NCBI GenBank assembly: GCA_010909165.1 | Contig: VJWM01000374.1 | Location: 1 to 28,582, forward strand | Direction of reading: 5' to 3' | Source: Anthoceros angustus | Taxonomy: Eukaryota; Streptophyta; Anthocerotopsida; Anthocerotales; Anthocerotaceae | Length of the DNA stretch: 28,582 nt | Shown here: positions 28,131-28,582 of the stretch, one piece after another | Layout of the letters: each line of letters starts with the position of its first letter | Numbering within the stretch: the first letter of the stretch is position 1 | Notes under the pieces: generated by a model | Told to the model about the DNA's origin: nothing | What the model saw: only the letters and a program-made list of their open reading frames with translations | Databases searched by the model: none | Translations under genes and position numbers: made by a program

Positions 28131-28563
28131 GCGGACTTACCTCAAGGTCACATGGCCGGCCCCGCCTCCTCGAGGCTCTTTCCACCGCTGCCTCATCACC
28201 AAACAAGGCCACCAAGGCCCCAGCGCTGTCCCCATGCCCTTCTTCCCCTTCCACTCCCTCTGACCCTTCCAGGTCCGGCCTGCAAGGGCACCAGAAGCTT
28301 CCAACGCCTTGAGGAGCTCGGCGTGGTAGTAGGCAAAATCCGAGTCGATTTGTTGGATTGCCTCCTCCACATGCGCCCGGAAAGCACCCGATACCCTTCG
28401 CCATAGGTGCTCTCCAGCTGATGTCCGGCTTGCCGTCCGCCTCCGCTGTGTCCTCGGATGTCTCCTCCTCTTTCTCCGAGACCTCCACTCCTCGTCCTCC
28501 TCTTAGAGGACTCCTCCTCCTCGGAATCCAGAACTCCTTCTTCTTCTTCTTCTTGCCCCCCAC
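28123..28563 (-). pseudogene. Coding-like segment at right edge, unrecognised
   Basis: The minus frame from 28563 starts with a poly-Lys stretch encoded by a (CTT)n microsatellite (28530-28553). It continues with acidic SEKEEETSEDTAEADGKPD and WRAPMAKGIG. After a frameshift a helical block follows, EEAIQQIDSDFAYYHAELL and KALEASGALAG (about 28370-28280). It looks like the C-terminal part of an element-encoded protein (Gag-like or other) lying beside the putative LTR. The family is not recognised, and the gene continues beyond the window. Confidence 0.4.
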
Positions 28564-28582
28564 AGGTAGATTTCTTCTTCCT

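Overview
This is a piece of nuclear genome from a plant or other member of the green (streptophyte) lineage. It is made almost entirely of transposable elements in several states of decay, and I see no intact host gene, no rRNA or tRNA gene and no bacterial-style operon. The evidence is an En/Spm (CACTA) DNA transposon with a plant-type TNP2 transposase, several Ty3/gypsy retrotransposon bodies with spaced and frameshifted domains, and abundant minisatellite DNA. I cannot name the species.

Layout. (1) About 521-10162, minus strand: a decayed Ty3/gypsy element (element A). Read from high to low coordinates it has gag, protease, a linker, reverse transcriptase, RNase H, integrase, an integrase C-terminal domain with a PHD-finger remnant, and an unrecognised tail ORF. 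An LTR copy lies at 521-1016. A second copy (9182-9660) sits inside the gag region. (2) 10163-12325: AT-rich leader, then a decayed plus-strand coding stretch and GC-rich unassigned DNA. (3) 12326-23264: one CACTA element of about 10.9 kb, delimited by CACTA...TAGTG ends. It contains a terminal palindrome, a 66-bp array, a Cys-rich segment, a decayed SET-domain ORF, a broken TNP2 transposase with an acidic tail, three copies of a large module with two GGCGCC-rich minisatellite arrays, and six units of a ~130-bp subterminal repeat carrying TTTACAACG. (4) 23265-24003: an integrase fragment of a different gypsy family (element B), minus strand. (5) 24004-27293: a second, more broken copy of the element A family (element C), with LTR, tail ORF, PHD finger and integrase. 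(6) 27294-28582: GC-rich DNA resembling another LTR, with a minus-strand TATA box and GTCCG-rich repeats, plus a coding-like segment cut by the window edge.

Points of most interest. The CACTA element carries a SET-domain (protein-lysine methyltransferase-like) ORF just upstream of the transposase on the same strand. The neighbouring gypsy family has a PHD finger fused after the integrase C-terminal domain, and the two copies preserve complementary parts of it. Both are chromatin-related modules carried by mobile elements. A third puzzle is that the gypsy LTR is bracketed by ~90-120 bp direct repeats in two independent copies.

All coding regions here carry stops and frameshifts, so they are described as pseudogenes. 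Family assignments come from motif recognition by eye. No database search or alignment program was run.
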